64,000 bases of DNA, taken from NCBI GenBank assembly GCA_947650365.1, contig OX393549.1, positions 13,447,297 through 13,511,296 on the forward strand, read 5' to 3'. A program made the translations under genes and the position numbers. The notes beneath the pieces are model-generated. The model searched no databases, was not told where the DNA came from, and worked only from the letters and a program-made list of their open reading frames with translations. The stretch is from Chamaelirium japonicum (Eukaryota > Streptophyta > Magnoliopsida > Liliales > Melanthiaceae). Shown one piece after another: positions 33,553 through 44,880 of the stretch (within the stretch, counting starts at the first letter, position 1; each line of letters opens with the position of its first letter).

Positions 33553-33612
33553 AAAGCATTGCTCTTATTTAGTAGAGACCTCCAATCATGGGGCTGCACC
33601 AAAGGCCTTTAA

Positions 33613-34005
33613 AGGTGAGTTCTTTTTGTTCCACTCACTTACGGAAACAGAAATGATTTCCATTGACTTTATTTTCTCGCTCTTGTTCTTTTGAGACGAA
33701 AGAAATTAAGTGAGGAAATAATGTTTCATCTATTCATTTCCACTCCCCATTCTTTTGAGAGGAAGGAAATTAAGTGAGTTATAGAGAGGAGGGAAATCTA
33801 TTTTATCAGTTCATTTTCACCTGACTTAAGAAAATAAGGTTTCCGTCCAAATTTGAGAGGAAATGAAGAAGGCCGGTTGAGAGGAAATGAAGTCCGTAAG
33901 TGGATTCATTTTCACCTACTTAAAATGGAAAGAACAATAGAAATGGATATGAAGTCAGTAGGTGGATTCATTTCCACTCTTGTTTCCACTCAAAAGAAAA
34001 CACCC
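33613..34005. mobile_element. PIF/Harbinger-like MITE (393 bp), unit A
   Basis: Ends are aggtgagttctttttg and the reverse complement of gggtgttttcttttga, flanked by TAA on both sides (33610-33612 and 34006-34008), the 3-bp duplication typical of Harbinger elements. The interior repeats gaggaaatgaag and ggattcatttccac words in both orientations. No coding capacity. Confidence 0.65.
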
Positions 34006-34316
34006 TAATTGGATTCCAAGTACTGGGGTTGATGTGATTATGCCCCAAATGTATGACATTGATCATGTCCAGAGCGGTCGAGAATCAAATCCTGAGAGGC
34101 AAAGGAAAATCTTGTCGTCCATCTCCATTTCCGGCGAGGAAGAGATTTCGGATGGATGAGTGCCGCCGCCTTCAATGTCTACGACGGCTGAAACGAGCAA
34201 GCCTTTTAAAAAAAGATTTTTATCAAAATATTTCCCAAAGATGACATATTGTACAAAATACTATAGCAACATAAAATTATTACTTTTCTTGTCAGGCGCA
34301 CATAGTTTTATTTTAT
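34006..34316. other. End of unit A, non-coding
   Basis: No gene is supported. It ends at the duplication junction, where a gypsy RT fragment restarts at 34317. Relative to unit B it lacks 17 bases after cttgtca near 34294. Confidence 0.5.
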
Positions 34317-35065
34317 GGACGGATCTTCAATCTACAACCAAATCCGGATAGCACCCAAAGACGAGGAGCTCACAGTGTTTCACACACCAAAGGGGATTTA
34401 CTGTTATAACGTTATACCCTTCAGATTGAAGAATGCAGGAGCCACCTATCACTGAGCCATGCAAAGAATATTTGACGATATTCTTTATCAAAACGTGGAG
34501 TACTACGTCGACGATCTCATGGTGAAGTCCAAGCAAAAGTCTACACATCTTCAAGATCTCGATCTTATCTTCAAATGGCTTTAGAGATACCAACTCCGCA
34601 TGAATCCACTCAAGTGCGCATTTGGAGTCAGTTCGAGCAAATTCCTTAGCTTTGTGGTATGATATCGAGGCATCGAGATAGATCAATCCAAAATTGATGT
34701 TATCTTCAACATGCCCGTGTCGAAGACAATGCGAGATCTCAAAAGTCTTTTTGGACACTTGGCATATATCATAAGTTTCATTGCCAACTAAGCTAGAAAG
34801 TGTCATCCCTTCAGTCACCTCATGAAAAAAGGAGTGTCATTCAAATAGGATGAAGCTTGTCAAGATGCCCTCTAAAGAATCGGAGACTATTTGCTCAAGC
34901 GTTCAGTCCTATCAACATGCACCAGTCCCAGGAAAGCCACTGATCCTCTATATTAGCTCCCAGGAGCAATCCTTGGGAGCACTCATGGCTCAAGACAACG
35001 AGCAAGGTAAGGAGACAACGTACTACTACTTGAGTCGCACCCTCGTCGTCGTTGCTCGTGAAGGA
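34317..35065 (+). pseudogene. Duplicated 3' part of the gypsy RT/RNase H
   Basis: Copy of 30207-30955. It starts at the codon for Gly in FMDGSS and retains YVDD (34504-34515) and the same in-frame stops as the original. It lacks the N-terminal half of RT, so it was created non-functional. Confidence 0.9.
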
Positions 35066-35451
35066 AAGCCATTGTCGCCGATTGCGCAGCCCGTTGCCAC
35101 ACCGCTACGTGCGCACAGGTGCTGCCACCGACCATGCAACCCACCGCCGGTTCGTGCGCGCAGTCCACCGCCGGTCATGCGTGCAGGCGCCTTTGCCGGT
35201 TCTGTCATCGGTGTACGCAGGAAACGCTGCCAGCTGTTTCGCCTGGGGTCGGGGCCGCTACAGTAGAGTTCGGGATTCCGTCAGGGTTAGGGGTCAAGCT
35301 GCGAGGCTGGGTCTCATGGCCTAGAGCGACCGGTTCTGTTGGTGGTCGGTCGTCCGCCGGTATGGCTCGTGTGGAACGACGGAGGAGGGATCTCGAGATG
35401 TACCTGGCGCGATGGTTCGTTTGGCTGTCGCAACGAGATTGCGAGGGTTGG

Positions 35452-35456
<5 letters not shown>

Positions 35457-35534
<78 letters not shown>

Positions 35535-35548
35535 CCCCCCCCCCCCCC
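35457..35548. repeat. (CT)n plus C-run microsatellite, unit B
   Basis: About 75 bases of CT followed by a 17-base C run. The equivalent in unit A (31345-31418) is shorter. Confidence 0.9.
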
Positions 35549-35833
35549 TCTGATCTCTCTTGCGATGTGTGATCGGCCCGGGCTCGACGAGGTCGTGCTG
35601 ATAACGTGTTGCAAGGTGGAGGGATGGAGATACCGAAAAACTGTGCCCCCATCCTTAGGGTCATATATTATTTAAAGGGTGAATAAATTTAGGGCCCAAG
35701 CAACCATGAGATTATTCTGGGAGGGGATCGGACGGTGGACATCTACATGTTAAAACCGATCTCATAACATATTAATAATTATAATATATTATAGAATAAA
35801 TATAATTTTTTAGGACAAACTAATGGTGAGGAC

Positions 35834-36439
35834 TAGGACTGTCAATTGGGCTGGGCTAGCCTGATACCTGATTGTTCGCCCTAAAAAATTTGGGCCAAGC
35901 TTTTATGTGAGTTTGGGTTGGGCTGAGCTTGAACATGATTTCAAACCCAAACTTGAGTTCGGGCTGTGTTAAGCTTGGCCCATTTTAGGATCGAATTCAA
36001 AATAGTAAATGTGTATTAGTTTATTGAACTATCCCCACTCGATATATTTTACATATTTAGGAGATAAAGTTATGCACAAGTTTTTTTTACTGAGAGTTGC
36101 TACTGTTTAAAATCTCAAAGCTTTTGTTGCTCTATATATGCCTATGATTTTAGGTATGTTGCCCATACAAAGATTCTAGGTTTTAGTGAAATTTTTAGAT
36201 GTATTGTTACTTATAAATTGTAAAAGCATGATGAATGTTTTTTCATGAGTTTTTCTTTCACAATACTCTTATTTGGCCGGTCCGAACACAGCCCAAAATC
36301 CGAGAAGTCAAAAGGGTTGAATTTGTGGTGAACACAATGATAAAGCTTTGGGCTGAGTTTAGACTTAGGAGGGCCACCTAGAGTTTGGACCAGGTGGACA
36401 GACCTTGACCGACCCAACCCAGCCCGTTTGACAAGCCTA
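35834..36439. mobile_element. hAT-like MITE, unit B copy
   Basis: Duplicate of the element at 31705-32316, with the gtgaggac duplication at 35826-35833 and 36440-36447. It arose by segmental duplication, not by a new insertion. Confidence 0.9.
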
Positions 36440-36477
36440 GTGAGGACCATCTTACTTTCAAAACTACAATATAAGAC

Positions 36478-36736
36478 AAGAGGGGCACTTGCGAGGATGT
36501 GATCTCTCACTCCAAGTCACTGATTCATATGTGGGCTTGTAATTTGAGGCCGGGGGTGAGAGATCAAATTCTTGAACTTTGTAACTAGGTTGTGTATCGG
36601 GGCGGGTTTTCCTCTCTAAGCCCCCCCTTCTTCTATCCCCTTTTCCTCCCTGTATTTTTCCATTTTTTAATCCACTGGTAGGGGTCTAGGCCGAAACCCC
36701 CCCTCATTCTCTGAGAGGGACTTCTCAAAAAAAAAA
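36478..36736 (+). mobile_element. LINE tail with target duplication, unit B copy
   Basis: Duplicate of 32355-32612, with acaatataagac at 36466-36477 and 36737-36748. Confidence 0.8.
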
Positions 36737-36938
36737 ACAATATAAGACCCATTTAAAAATTATATACGCAATTCGACCAAAATGATACACTCAAAATCGA
36801 TTTACTATTTATCCAAAATAGTCTTTATAAACAATTGACAACATCTGATGTAGTCATGCCACCGTGAACTATAGGGTAACTCCTAATTTAATGGCAGCCA
36901 CGGGGCCCACTTCTTATTTAATGGAAAATGTACGTTAC

Positions 36939-37677
36939 TTGGCCAACTAGTTTTCCAACTTTTTAGGCCAACTTTTATCACAACCGTTTGTTGTACATGT
37001 GACCGACGAGTGATTGCGATCAGCCACAAACAACAAGTAAAGAGTTGCCCAAACCAACGACACAAATAGCAAAATACATGAAAGATGCGAGATAATTGAA
37101 CAAGAAGAGAGAAGAAAACATGCACCACAAAGAATACCAGAGATTTTAGATGGTTCGGCAATCTTGCCTACGTCCACCAGCGTTACCAAGAGAAAGATCC
37201 ACTATCAATCGAATAAGAGCGTACAACGGTTCCTCGAACCCTCCAATGAGAACCCCCAAAGACGGCTCTCCAATCTCTCATCCCAAATAAAATAATATTC
37301 TCCCCTTCAAAAAACTCTAAATCTATTCCTTTATATACTAGGAATATATCCCCATACAATCCCACAACCAAAAACCTATCCAACGGTCCAAACAAACCCA
37401 AAAAACTAATAAAAACCCGTTAAGAAAATCATTATACGTAGGTTGGCACTGAGGACGCCAATTGAAAAAACCGATGAGTGATTTCGCCTTGGGCGCCCCA
37501 AGGGCGCCGACTCTCGGTTTGCCGCCCTGGGTTCCCAAGGGCACTCCTAAGGGCGCCAATTGCTCATGTTTTTGCCGGGTTTTGGTGCGGGTCTCAGGTC
37601 TTCGTCTTCAACTTCGGATCTCTCTCCAACAGTGATTTGGACGTTGGCCAAAAAAAGTTGGAAAACCAGTTGGTCAA
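36939..37677. mobile_element. 34-bp-TIR element, unit B copy
   Basis: Duplicate of 32814-33552 and of identical length (739 bases). Confidence 0.55.
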
Positions 37678-37737
37678 AAAGCATTGCTCTTATTTAGTAG
37701 AGACCTCCAATCATGGGGCTGCACCAAAGGCCTTTAA

Positions 37738-38130
37738 AGGTGAGTTCTTTTTGTTCCACTCACTTACGGAAACAGAAATGATTTCCATTGACTTTATTTT
37801 CTCGCTCTTGTTCTTTTGAGACGAAAGAAATTAATTGAGGAAATAATGTTTCATCTATTCATTTCCACTCCCCATTCTTTTGGGAGGAAGGAAATTAAGT
37901 GAGTTATAGAGAGGAGGGAAATCTATTTTATCAGTTCATTTTCACCTAACTTAAGAAAATAAGGTTTCCATCCAAATTTGAGAGGAAATGAAGAAGGCCG
38001 GTTGAGAGGAAATGAAGCCCGTAAGTGGATTCATTTTCACCTACTTAAAATGGAAAGAACAATAGAAATGGATATGAAGTCAGCAGGTGGATTCATTTCC
38101 ACTCTCGTTTCCACCCAAAAGAAAACACCC
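37738..38130. mobile_element. Harbinger-like MITE, unit B copy
   Basis: Duplicate of 33613-34005, also 393 bases, with TAA at 37735-37737 and 38131-38133. Confidence 0.65.
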
Positions 38131-38458
38131 TAATTGGATTCCAAGTACTGGGGTTGATGTGATTATGCCCCAAATGTATGACATTGATCACGTCCAGAGC
38201 GGTCGAGAATCAAATCCTGAGAGGCAAAGGAAAATCTTGTCGTCCATCTCCATTTCCGGCGAGGAAGAGATTTCGGATGGATGAGTGCCGCCGCCTTCAA
38301 TGTCTACGACGGCTGAAATGAGCAAGCCTTTAAAAAAAAGATTTTTATCAAAATATTTCCCAAAGATGACATATTGTACAAAATACTATAGCAACATAAA
38401 ATTATTACTTTTCTTGTCACTGTCACGTGCGAACCAGGCGCACATAGTTTTATTTTAT

Positions 38459-38849
38459 TTTTAGCTCGTTTTACCCCTACAACCATTTTGATTAGAAGTA
38501 AGAGAGGATCACCTACGACCCCCCTCCATCACCTTCGATCTTGTCGCTACCACCCACTTTTTTCCTCCCCTCTTCGACCTCAACCACCAGTGGCTCTCCT
38601 CCATCACATCCGATAACCTTCCCTTTGATTTTTTATAGGCCGAATCTCGAGTTCCTGTCACTGATCTCTTCCTAGATCTCCACTACCGACCTCCCCTACT
38701 CCTCCGATCCCGAACCCCCCTTATTTGCTCCAACGTGGCCTTTGCTCCGCCTAGTGGCAGTGGCTGTTTCCCACCGATCGACCTCCGACGTTTCAACATC
38801 TCTATACTGGGAAAATGGTGGTGGCGGTTACAACAGGATTATTCCACTG
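38459..38849. other. CT-rich single-copy stretch
   Basis: It lies between the duplication and a LINE remnant and is rich in ctcctcc and cgacctcc words. No gene or repeat boundary was recognised. Confidence 0.4.
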
Positions 38850-39900
38850 GTTCTTGACGTGACATCCTTCTGGCGAAATATTTCAAGAGATTCTCACCTA
38901 TCCAGTTCCAGAGTAGAACCTCAGGCCGCATTTCACACTTCTGGGCAGTTGTCCTAAAGGTGCGAAATTTCAACAAGGAGGGAAGCATTCTCACGTTGGA
39001 CAATAGATGTAACATCATATTTTGGGAGGATGTTTGGCTTGGGGAAGTACCTCTCGGGAGTCTCTTTCCTTCTCTCTTCGCTATGGCTCGGCAGCAAGGG
39101 GCGTCCGTCCGTTCCCAAGCCATGTTCAGACAAGGAGGAGTTGTATTGCGAGTAAGACTATTTTATCCCCTACCTCCAGGTGAACGTCAAGAACTAAGAG
39201 ACTTAATGACGCTCCTCTTGGGGGCTATCTTCCACCCAATTGTAGACGGAGTTCGATGGCGTTGTACATCTTCGGGAGTCTTTTCGATGAGGTCCTTCTA
39301 CAACAAGTTTCTCCCTCCAATTGAGAAGTTTCGACCTTCTAGAGCTATCTGGAAGACCAAGGCTTCGGTGAAAATACAGATCTTCTCCCTACTGGGGACT
39401 AGGAATAAGATCCTCACCAAGGCTAACCTTCTGAAGCGGAAGAATCCACACGTGACGAAGTCGATGTGTACCTTTTATAATTTGGAAGTGGAAAATGCAT
39501 CCCATTTGTTTCTTGGTTGTCCTTTTGCCAGGAGGGTATAGGACCACTTCGAGGCGAAGTGTGGAATCGCTTCACATCCATGGAATCTGAAGGTCATGTG
39601 TTCATGGTGCAGAAGACGGATTCGCAAGGAGATCCGTCTGCCTTGGGATATTATTGCCATGGGGATTATTTGGGTTCTCTGGCTAGAGAGGGACATGTGC
39701 ATTTTCAATGACAAGACTTTGGGGGTGGAAGAACTATGTAGATCGGTGATTTCGATCTTCAAGCTATGGATTATACAGTGGGCGGAGAAGTTTAGTGATG
39801 AGGCTTCTACCTTTTGTAACAAGATAGTTTCTTAATTTAATATAATTGGTTGGGGGCCGCCTAACCCTCCCTCCTTTCGGAGGGGTTCTCAACAAAAAAA
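38850..39900 (+). pseudogene. L1-type LINE, 3' end of ORF2 and tail
   Basis: An open stretch (38960-39541) encodes NIIFWEDVWLGEVPLGSLFP, FSMRSFYNKF, AIWKTKASVKIQIFSLL, LLKRKN and CTFYNLEVENASHLFLGCPF. This is the zinc-binding region found C-terminal to the reverse transcriptase in plant LINE ORF2 proteins. After a stop at 39539-39541 a second frame (39596-39835) continues with WDIIAMGIIWVLWLERDMCIF and ends in TAA. A C-rich 3' UTR (ctccctcctttcggaggggt) and an A-run near 39891 close the element. The RT and endonuclease are missing, as expected for 5' truncation. Confidence 0.85.
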
Positions 39901-40387
39901 ACCACAAAACAATTTAAATTTTTTTATATATTTTCAACAAAAAAAAAATTCTAACCGATCAAATAGTTACTCTTTTTTACCTAATTATTACTCTTTTTGT
40001 GCGAGATAGAATCAACTTGGTTTCATAGTTAAAAGCATTTTTTATCACAAAAAAAAATCATATTGTGACCAAATTAGTAGAAATACTGCTACAATCAATC
40101 GACAATTAAGATATTTTATCATATCAAAATGTTACTCTTTGCTAACGGATTATTACTATTTACTGATTGTTTCTTTTTTGTTACGATTGTTATACTAGCT
40201 TTATTTGTAGGGGTAAAATTGTTATTTAAATTATTTTCATATTACATGTGTACTGGAGGAGGAGCTCGCGTTAGCCAAAGTCCAACTATAGGGGCTTAAC
40301 GTTAAGTTCAAACTTTACATATATACCGTTAACGTTAAATGAAAACCTTTTTAAGAAGTTAACGTTAATAACCCTTTTTTTTGCTTC
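39901..40387. other. AT-rich stretch without gene
   Basis: Low-complexity A/T-rich sequence with several short poly-A and poly-T runs. Repeated gttaacgttaa words occur near 40300-40370. No coding similarity. Confidence 0.5.
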
Positions 40388-40560
40388 AAACTTATAGCTC
40401 ACTTGGTAAGATATCTACCAACCGAATGGTCATGGGTTCGAATCCCAAACTTGGGGGTAAGGTACCTAGGCTCTGGATAATGATATGGTGGTACTTCCTC
40501 TCGCCGTAATGGGGAGCCTTCCCTCTTGTTGTAATAGTGAGTCTTTTTGTGTGGTTAGTT
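40388..40560 (+). mobile_element. tRNA-derived SINE (Au-like), plus strand
   Basis: A tRNA-type pol III promoter is visible: box A TAGCTCACTTGG (about 40396-40407) and box B GGTTCGAATCC (about 40434-40444). A body and a T-rich 3' end follow. The body segment gtaatggggagccttccctc resembles the minus-strand SINE at 16185-16330. The anticodon arm is not tRNA-like enough for a functional tRNA gene. Confidence 0.7.
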
Positions 40561-42059
40561 AAATCTGGGTTATTTATCTTTCGTTCCTGAAGCTAGTTTT
40601 GAACCTTTGTATATCTGGTGCTAGAGGACTAATAGGAGTTGTACTGGAGGGAAGTGAACTGATGGTGGTTGGCGGAGTCGGTGGCGCTGAGTGCCGGGAG
40701 GCCGTGTCGGTTGTCGGACTAACGTCGAAGAAGGTGAGTAGAGGGGAAAGGGGAGAGGGGAGGGAGAGAGGAGAGGGGAGAGAAGAAGAGGGGGGAAGAG
40801 AGAGGCCAGGGTGCAAAAAGAGAGAACATATGGATTTATTAACGTAACATGCTCTTTCTATACTCTTTCTACAGTGAAATTATTGTAGCAACCGTAACAT
40901 GCATAGTGTTTTCACATTTGTTGACAACAAATGGATTCTCTTTCTAGAGACAAATGTATACTCTTGTTGCAGTATTTTCGCTGTAGTAGCTACAATGAAA
41001 TCATTGTAGCAACTACTACACGCATAGTGTTAATCGGCGAATGGATACTCATGTCAAATACGAATGGATACTTTGAATGAAAACGAATGTACACTCTTGT
41101 TGGAGGGGCAATTTTGTAATTTAAATGATAAAAAAAAGTTAAAATTTTCGTGTAGGAACTTGTTGTACAAATATGTACTTAGGGAGGGACTTTAGCTAAT
41201 ATCTTAACAAGTTGTATCCTTTAACTTAAATAAAGACCTATGGAGGGACTTAGGATTAATTATCCCAAAAAAATTCATATTGTTCTCTTAGCTGTCCACT
41301 TTTGTGTCTTCGAACCTGGGCATAGCAAAACAAAAAAAATAATAGAGTAATCTCTTATGTCATGGAATCCCTGCCAGCCTACCCATGTGTATATTTTCCT
41401 TCAATTTTTTTTAAAATACACCCACAAATAATTTTTTTACATAAAACCCCTCATATCATAATTTTTCTTTTTCCCCAGCAAGTGAATCACACTTACCAGC
41501 AATTACCTCCCCTGATATAAATCCCAGCCGCTCTTTGTCCGACCATCCTCTCTTATTTTATCATCGTTCGATCATCCAAAGTGTGTACATAAAGCCACTT
41601 GCATTTAGCATTTTAAAAAAGAGCAGCTGGGGCAAATCTCTCCTCGAGATAAAGCCACTTCAATTTAGCATTACATATCTACATTCATTTTCCTTTTATG
41701 AGCAATTAATGATCTATTGTGTGGATATCTATGAAATACCATGATTGATAGGCTAAGTGTGTAGATTCTGACATATGATGAGTATGTCTTTTTGGATTGA
41801 TTTGCACGGGCGCATACGATTGACACTATTTTAGATCTGTAACTTTACTTTTTGTATAATCTGAACACCTTGAGGCACTAGGTTTACTAAAACCAGACAT
41901 GACCATACTATTTGACTGTCTCAGAAATAGAATATTGAAGCTTTAAAAAAAAATTATATCACACTCATACACTTATGCAAAATGTGCCTCTAAGTGAGAG
42001 GGAGTTGTGTACACGCAATGCGTCTAAGCTTACTAGGTAATAAGAGTGAGATCTTGACA
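40561..42059. other. Intergenic, AT-rich with a purine tract
   Basis: A gag/ggaga purine tract lies at about 40735-40805. Two diverged copies of a segment (tgtagcaac...catagtgtt) lie near 40884 and 41006. No gene is supported. The 20-base word catcgttcgatcatccaaag near 41560 recurs near 43755. Confidence 0.4.
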
Positions 42060-43190
42060 ATGTGTTTGTAGGTCTTATGGAAGCTTCGTTGTGATACTTT
42101 GTTCCGGACACCCGTTCGTCGGGTAGAGGCTATGGTCAGGTTGGGACTTGAGGAGTTATGGTGCTGTGTTCGGGCTCAGATGAAGCTACGGGGTCATAGG
42201 GTGGCAAGACCTCGAGCATAATTTCTGGTATGGACAGACGGGGCGTTCCGAGCTGAGGGGGACGTGGCCAGTGGAGCGTGGGTCCTTACTTGCCCAAAGG
42301 GCTCGTTGCTAGCGGTAGGTTCGTTCGTTATCCAGATTTCTTCCCCACTTCTAGCGGAGTTATGAGCAATTAAGGGCGCCTTGGAGGAGCTCCACCATCG
42401 AGAATGTGGAAAGGTGGTTGTTATGACAGATGCCAGTCTCACTCGGGATGTGCTCGTGTTGGGGGTGGCTCAGTCAGAGGAGCAGCGGAATGTGCTATGG
42501 TCGTGTATGCAGACTTGGCAATGGTTTGAGGATGTAGTCATACAATGGGTTCCTAGGTCGGCCAATTCGGCTTCTCATTGGTTGGATCAACAGGCCCGAT
42601 GTTCTGGAGTTGGTGGGTACTGGAAGCAGAACTTCCCACCTGGGCTACAAGCCCTTGTATCTGAAGATATCCTGGTCATATAGTTATGACCCATCCAATG
42701 TACCAAAAAAAAAAGAGTGGTCATATAGTTAAGGAACATGAGTCGTCTCGACTTTCACGAATCGATAAACGGACCAAAAAGAGTTGGCCAAAGGGTCCTT
42801 CCGATAGGACTTCTCGAAGCAGGCGAAGATAGTTGTGCTCATTTGCAGTTTTTGAGTTTGGGGGTGTTTCCAGGTCGGCTATTGGATTTCTTTTTGCAGG
42901 GTGACCTAGGTAGGCGTCAGTTGGACTATTTTGCAGTACTAAGTGGAGGTTTTTGCGATGAGTGTAATAGGTGTGGTGTGCCGGGGTCTGTATCCTCAAA
43001 AAGAAAGAGGTCTCAGTCCGGGGGCTATCGTGTCGGTCTGTTAACCGAGAGATGAGGTAGGGTTTGTTGTTGATGTGACCCTATTTGGTCGTGTGGTCTG
43101 CTTGCTCACTCAGAGTTAAGCTGAGTTCTGTATCTGCTTTTCTTTTTCAGTAATAAATTCGTTTTTTACCTCTCAAAAAAAAAAAAAAAA
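42060..43190 (+). pseudogene. LINE 3' end with RNase H domain
   Basis: One frame from about 42231 to 42683 encodes an RNase H-like domain (VWTDGAFRAEGDVASGAWVL, SPLLAEL, AIKGALEEL, VVMTDASL, VIQWVPRSANSASHWLD), the type fused to the C-terminus of some plant LINE ORF2 proteins. One internal TGA at 42366-42368 interrupts it where relatives usually have Arg (CGA). The frame ends at TAG 42681-42683. A 3' UTR follows, with ataaattcg and a 17-A tail at about 43174-43190. Upstream RT is missing. Confidence 0.75.
42673..42731 (+). mobile_element. 31-base poly-A micro-insertion between 14-base direct repeats
   Basis: The 14-base sequence tggtcatatagtta occurs at 42673-42686 and 42718-42731. Between them are 31 bases: tgacccatccaatgtacc, a ten-A run and gag. 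This fits an extremely 5'-truncated LINE insertion with its target duplication. Template slippage during synthesis of the host LINE tail is an alternative. Confidence 0.55.
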
Positions 43191-44132
43191 AGAGTAACAA
43201 GGGACAATGATCTCTATGCACCTCTTTATTCAAATAAGGTTCTACATCTAGTTTTCCATAAATTTCGTTGTGTGTTTATGATTTATATGCATGTCATATT
43301 GATAGCTTTTACACGCTCATTGTACTTTTCACTTGCATCAGTTTCAAATTGAGAAGATTTGCTTTTTGTGGTGTTAATTGCTTTAGACTGTAGTGATAGA
43401 CTAACCGGATGTCACATTAATGTGGAATTGAATATTTATCACGTAGCTAAGTCTATATTATGGTATCCATAAGATGCTACACAATTTATCATTATCTATG
43501 CTCAATTTTGCATTTGTTCATAATTTGCATCATGACATCTATTTATTCCGTGTATTGAAAGCCTGAAAAATTTATGATAAATTAAATTTTGTTCAAAATT
43601 GAAAATGGCTTGCACCAAAAGTCCAATTTTGATTTTATATAAATTTATAATTTTTAAAAAAGAATTATATGAATTTACAATTGAAAATGACTTTCGATTT
43701 TGATTTTATATGAATTTACAATTGAAATTGATTTTTGATTTTTGAGTGGATAATCGATCATCGTTCGATCATCCAAAGGAGAGATATGTCTCTGGATTTT
43801 CTTTTGCCAGAGAGTGCGTATCTCATGAGATTCTTCGATTTGGTTGCATGGGATTTTGATTTTGGAGGTTTATTTGTGGTTAATTTTATGTTCGATTGAG
43901 GTATGGTTTTCTCGAAATCATTGATTCTTTGATAGAGTTTCATGGTTTGTTGTTTCGAACGAAGATTGAAAACATATTTTGTCGTCTTGTGAATTTTCAT
44001 CCACTCAAATTCATTGATTTTCTCAATATTCTATGGATCCCATCTTTGAATGATCGATCATCCTATTTTGGATTCGATCATCATTTTATGTTTTGTCCGC
44101 CTTTCTGCGTGATAATGTCTTCTTCACGGAGC
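43191..44132. other. AT-rich flank with diverged short repeats
   Basis: Between 43590 and 43750 the phrase gattttatatgaatttacaattgaaa recurs imperfectly three times. No gene is recognised before 44133. Confidence 0.4.
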
Positions 44133-44880
44133 CATGTGGCAAAGTCGAAAGGAAAAGAAGTAAGTGGTTTTGGAATTGATGTGAATATGTTTGATAACAT
44201 AAAAGGTCAGAAAGGGTGTGAGACCTACTATTCCTCTGGTAAGGTTTTGGTTGAGAGGAAGACCAATCTTCATGATTTTAAATATTACCTGATGATTTAG
44301 AAGATTATCCATGTACATGGTTGGAATCCCATTTGCGAACCTGAAGACTCTACATTTGTAAACATGGTGAGACTGTTCTATTGTAATATGTACAATAGTG
44401 AGGCCGATAATTGCTATTCATATGTGAAAAAGTTCATTTTGACCTATACAATAGATTTTATTACTAAGTACATGACTTCATCCATTTTCATAAAGAGGAC
44501 AAGTCCAATTTGGAAAATGGTCACCATACTGCGTTTTGGTGAGCCTCAAGTTATTAATCCATTCTTGTCCATCAGCAAACTATCGAAAAAGTTTAGATGT
44601 GTATATTAGTTCGTGCCTGATAACATATATCCTTGCTCCTATACCTCCAACATCACTATCGACCAATTGCAGCTATTAGATTTTTTGGTTTCCGGTTCTT
44701 GACTTGGCTGAATATATACACAATAAGATTGCCACAGTGGCCAAGAGATATAATAAACATGATAGTTTTCCTTTTGGTGGTCGGATTCCAATGTATTATG
44801 GTGATCCGTCTGAGAAGGAGGATGTGATTAGGTCTAAGGGACCTCTGAGATTGGAGACAATTGCCAGAAGTGAGGGATAG
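44133..44880 (+). pseudogene. Plant transposon-protein-domain remnant
   Basis: Fragments on the plus strand include KVLVERKTNLHDFKYYLM, then after a stop HVHGWNPICEPEDSTFVNMV and RLFYCNMYNS, and further on DFITKYMTSS. The motif GWxxxCEP...VRxFYxNxY resembles the so-called putative plant transposon protein domain found in plant retroelement ORFs. More pieces follow in other frames to about 44880 (MYYGDPSEKEDVIRSKGPLR). Several stops and frameshifts occur. I recognise the motif pattern but cannot assign an element family. Confidence 0.45.

Larger units (their letters stand above)
30207..34316 (+). repeat. Tandem segmental duplication, unit A (about 4.11 kb)
   Basis: The sequence from 30207 (ggacggatcttcaatc, inside the gypsy RT) to 34316 is repeated directly at 34317-38458. 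The junction shows a five-base microhomology: tttat precedes 30207, 34317 and the end of unit B. Units differ by scattered substitutions (about five in the first 620 bases), by CT/C tract length and by a 17-base deletion in unit A near its end. Both share the same RT stop codons, so RT was already dead before duplication. Confidence 0.95.
34317..38458 (+). repeat. Tandem segmental duplication, unit B (about 4.14 kb)
   Basis: Direct copy of 30207-34316. It ends after tagttttattttat at 38458, beyond which the sequence is single-copy. It carries the same internal elements in the same order at an offset of 4110 to 4125 bases. Unit B has the longer CT/C tract and the 17-base segment missing from A. 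Confidence 0.95.

Noticed and set aside
40396..40450. Functional tRNA gene
   Set aside because: Box A and box B are present but the stems do not form a full cloverleaf and a SINE body follows.
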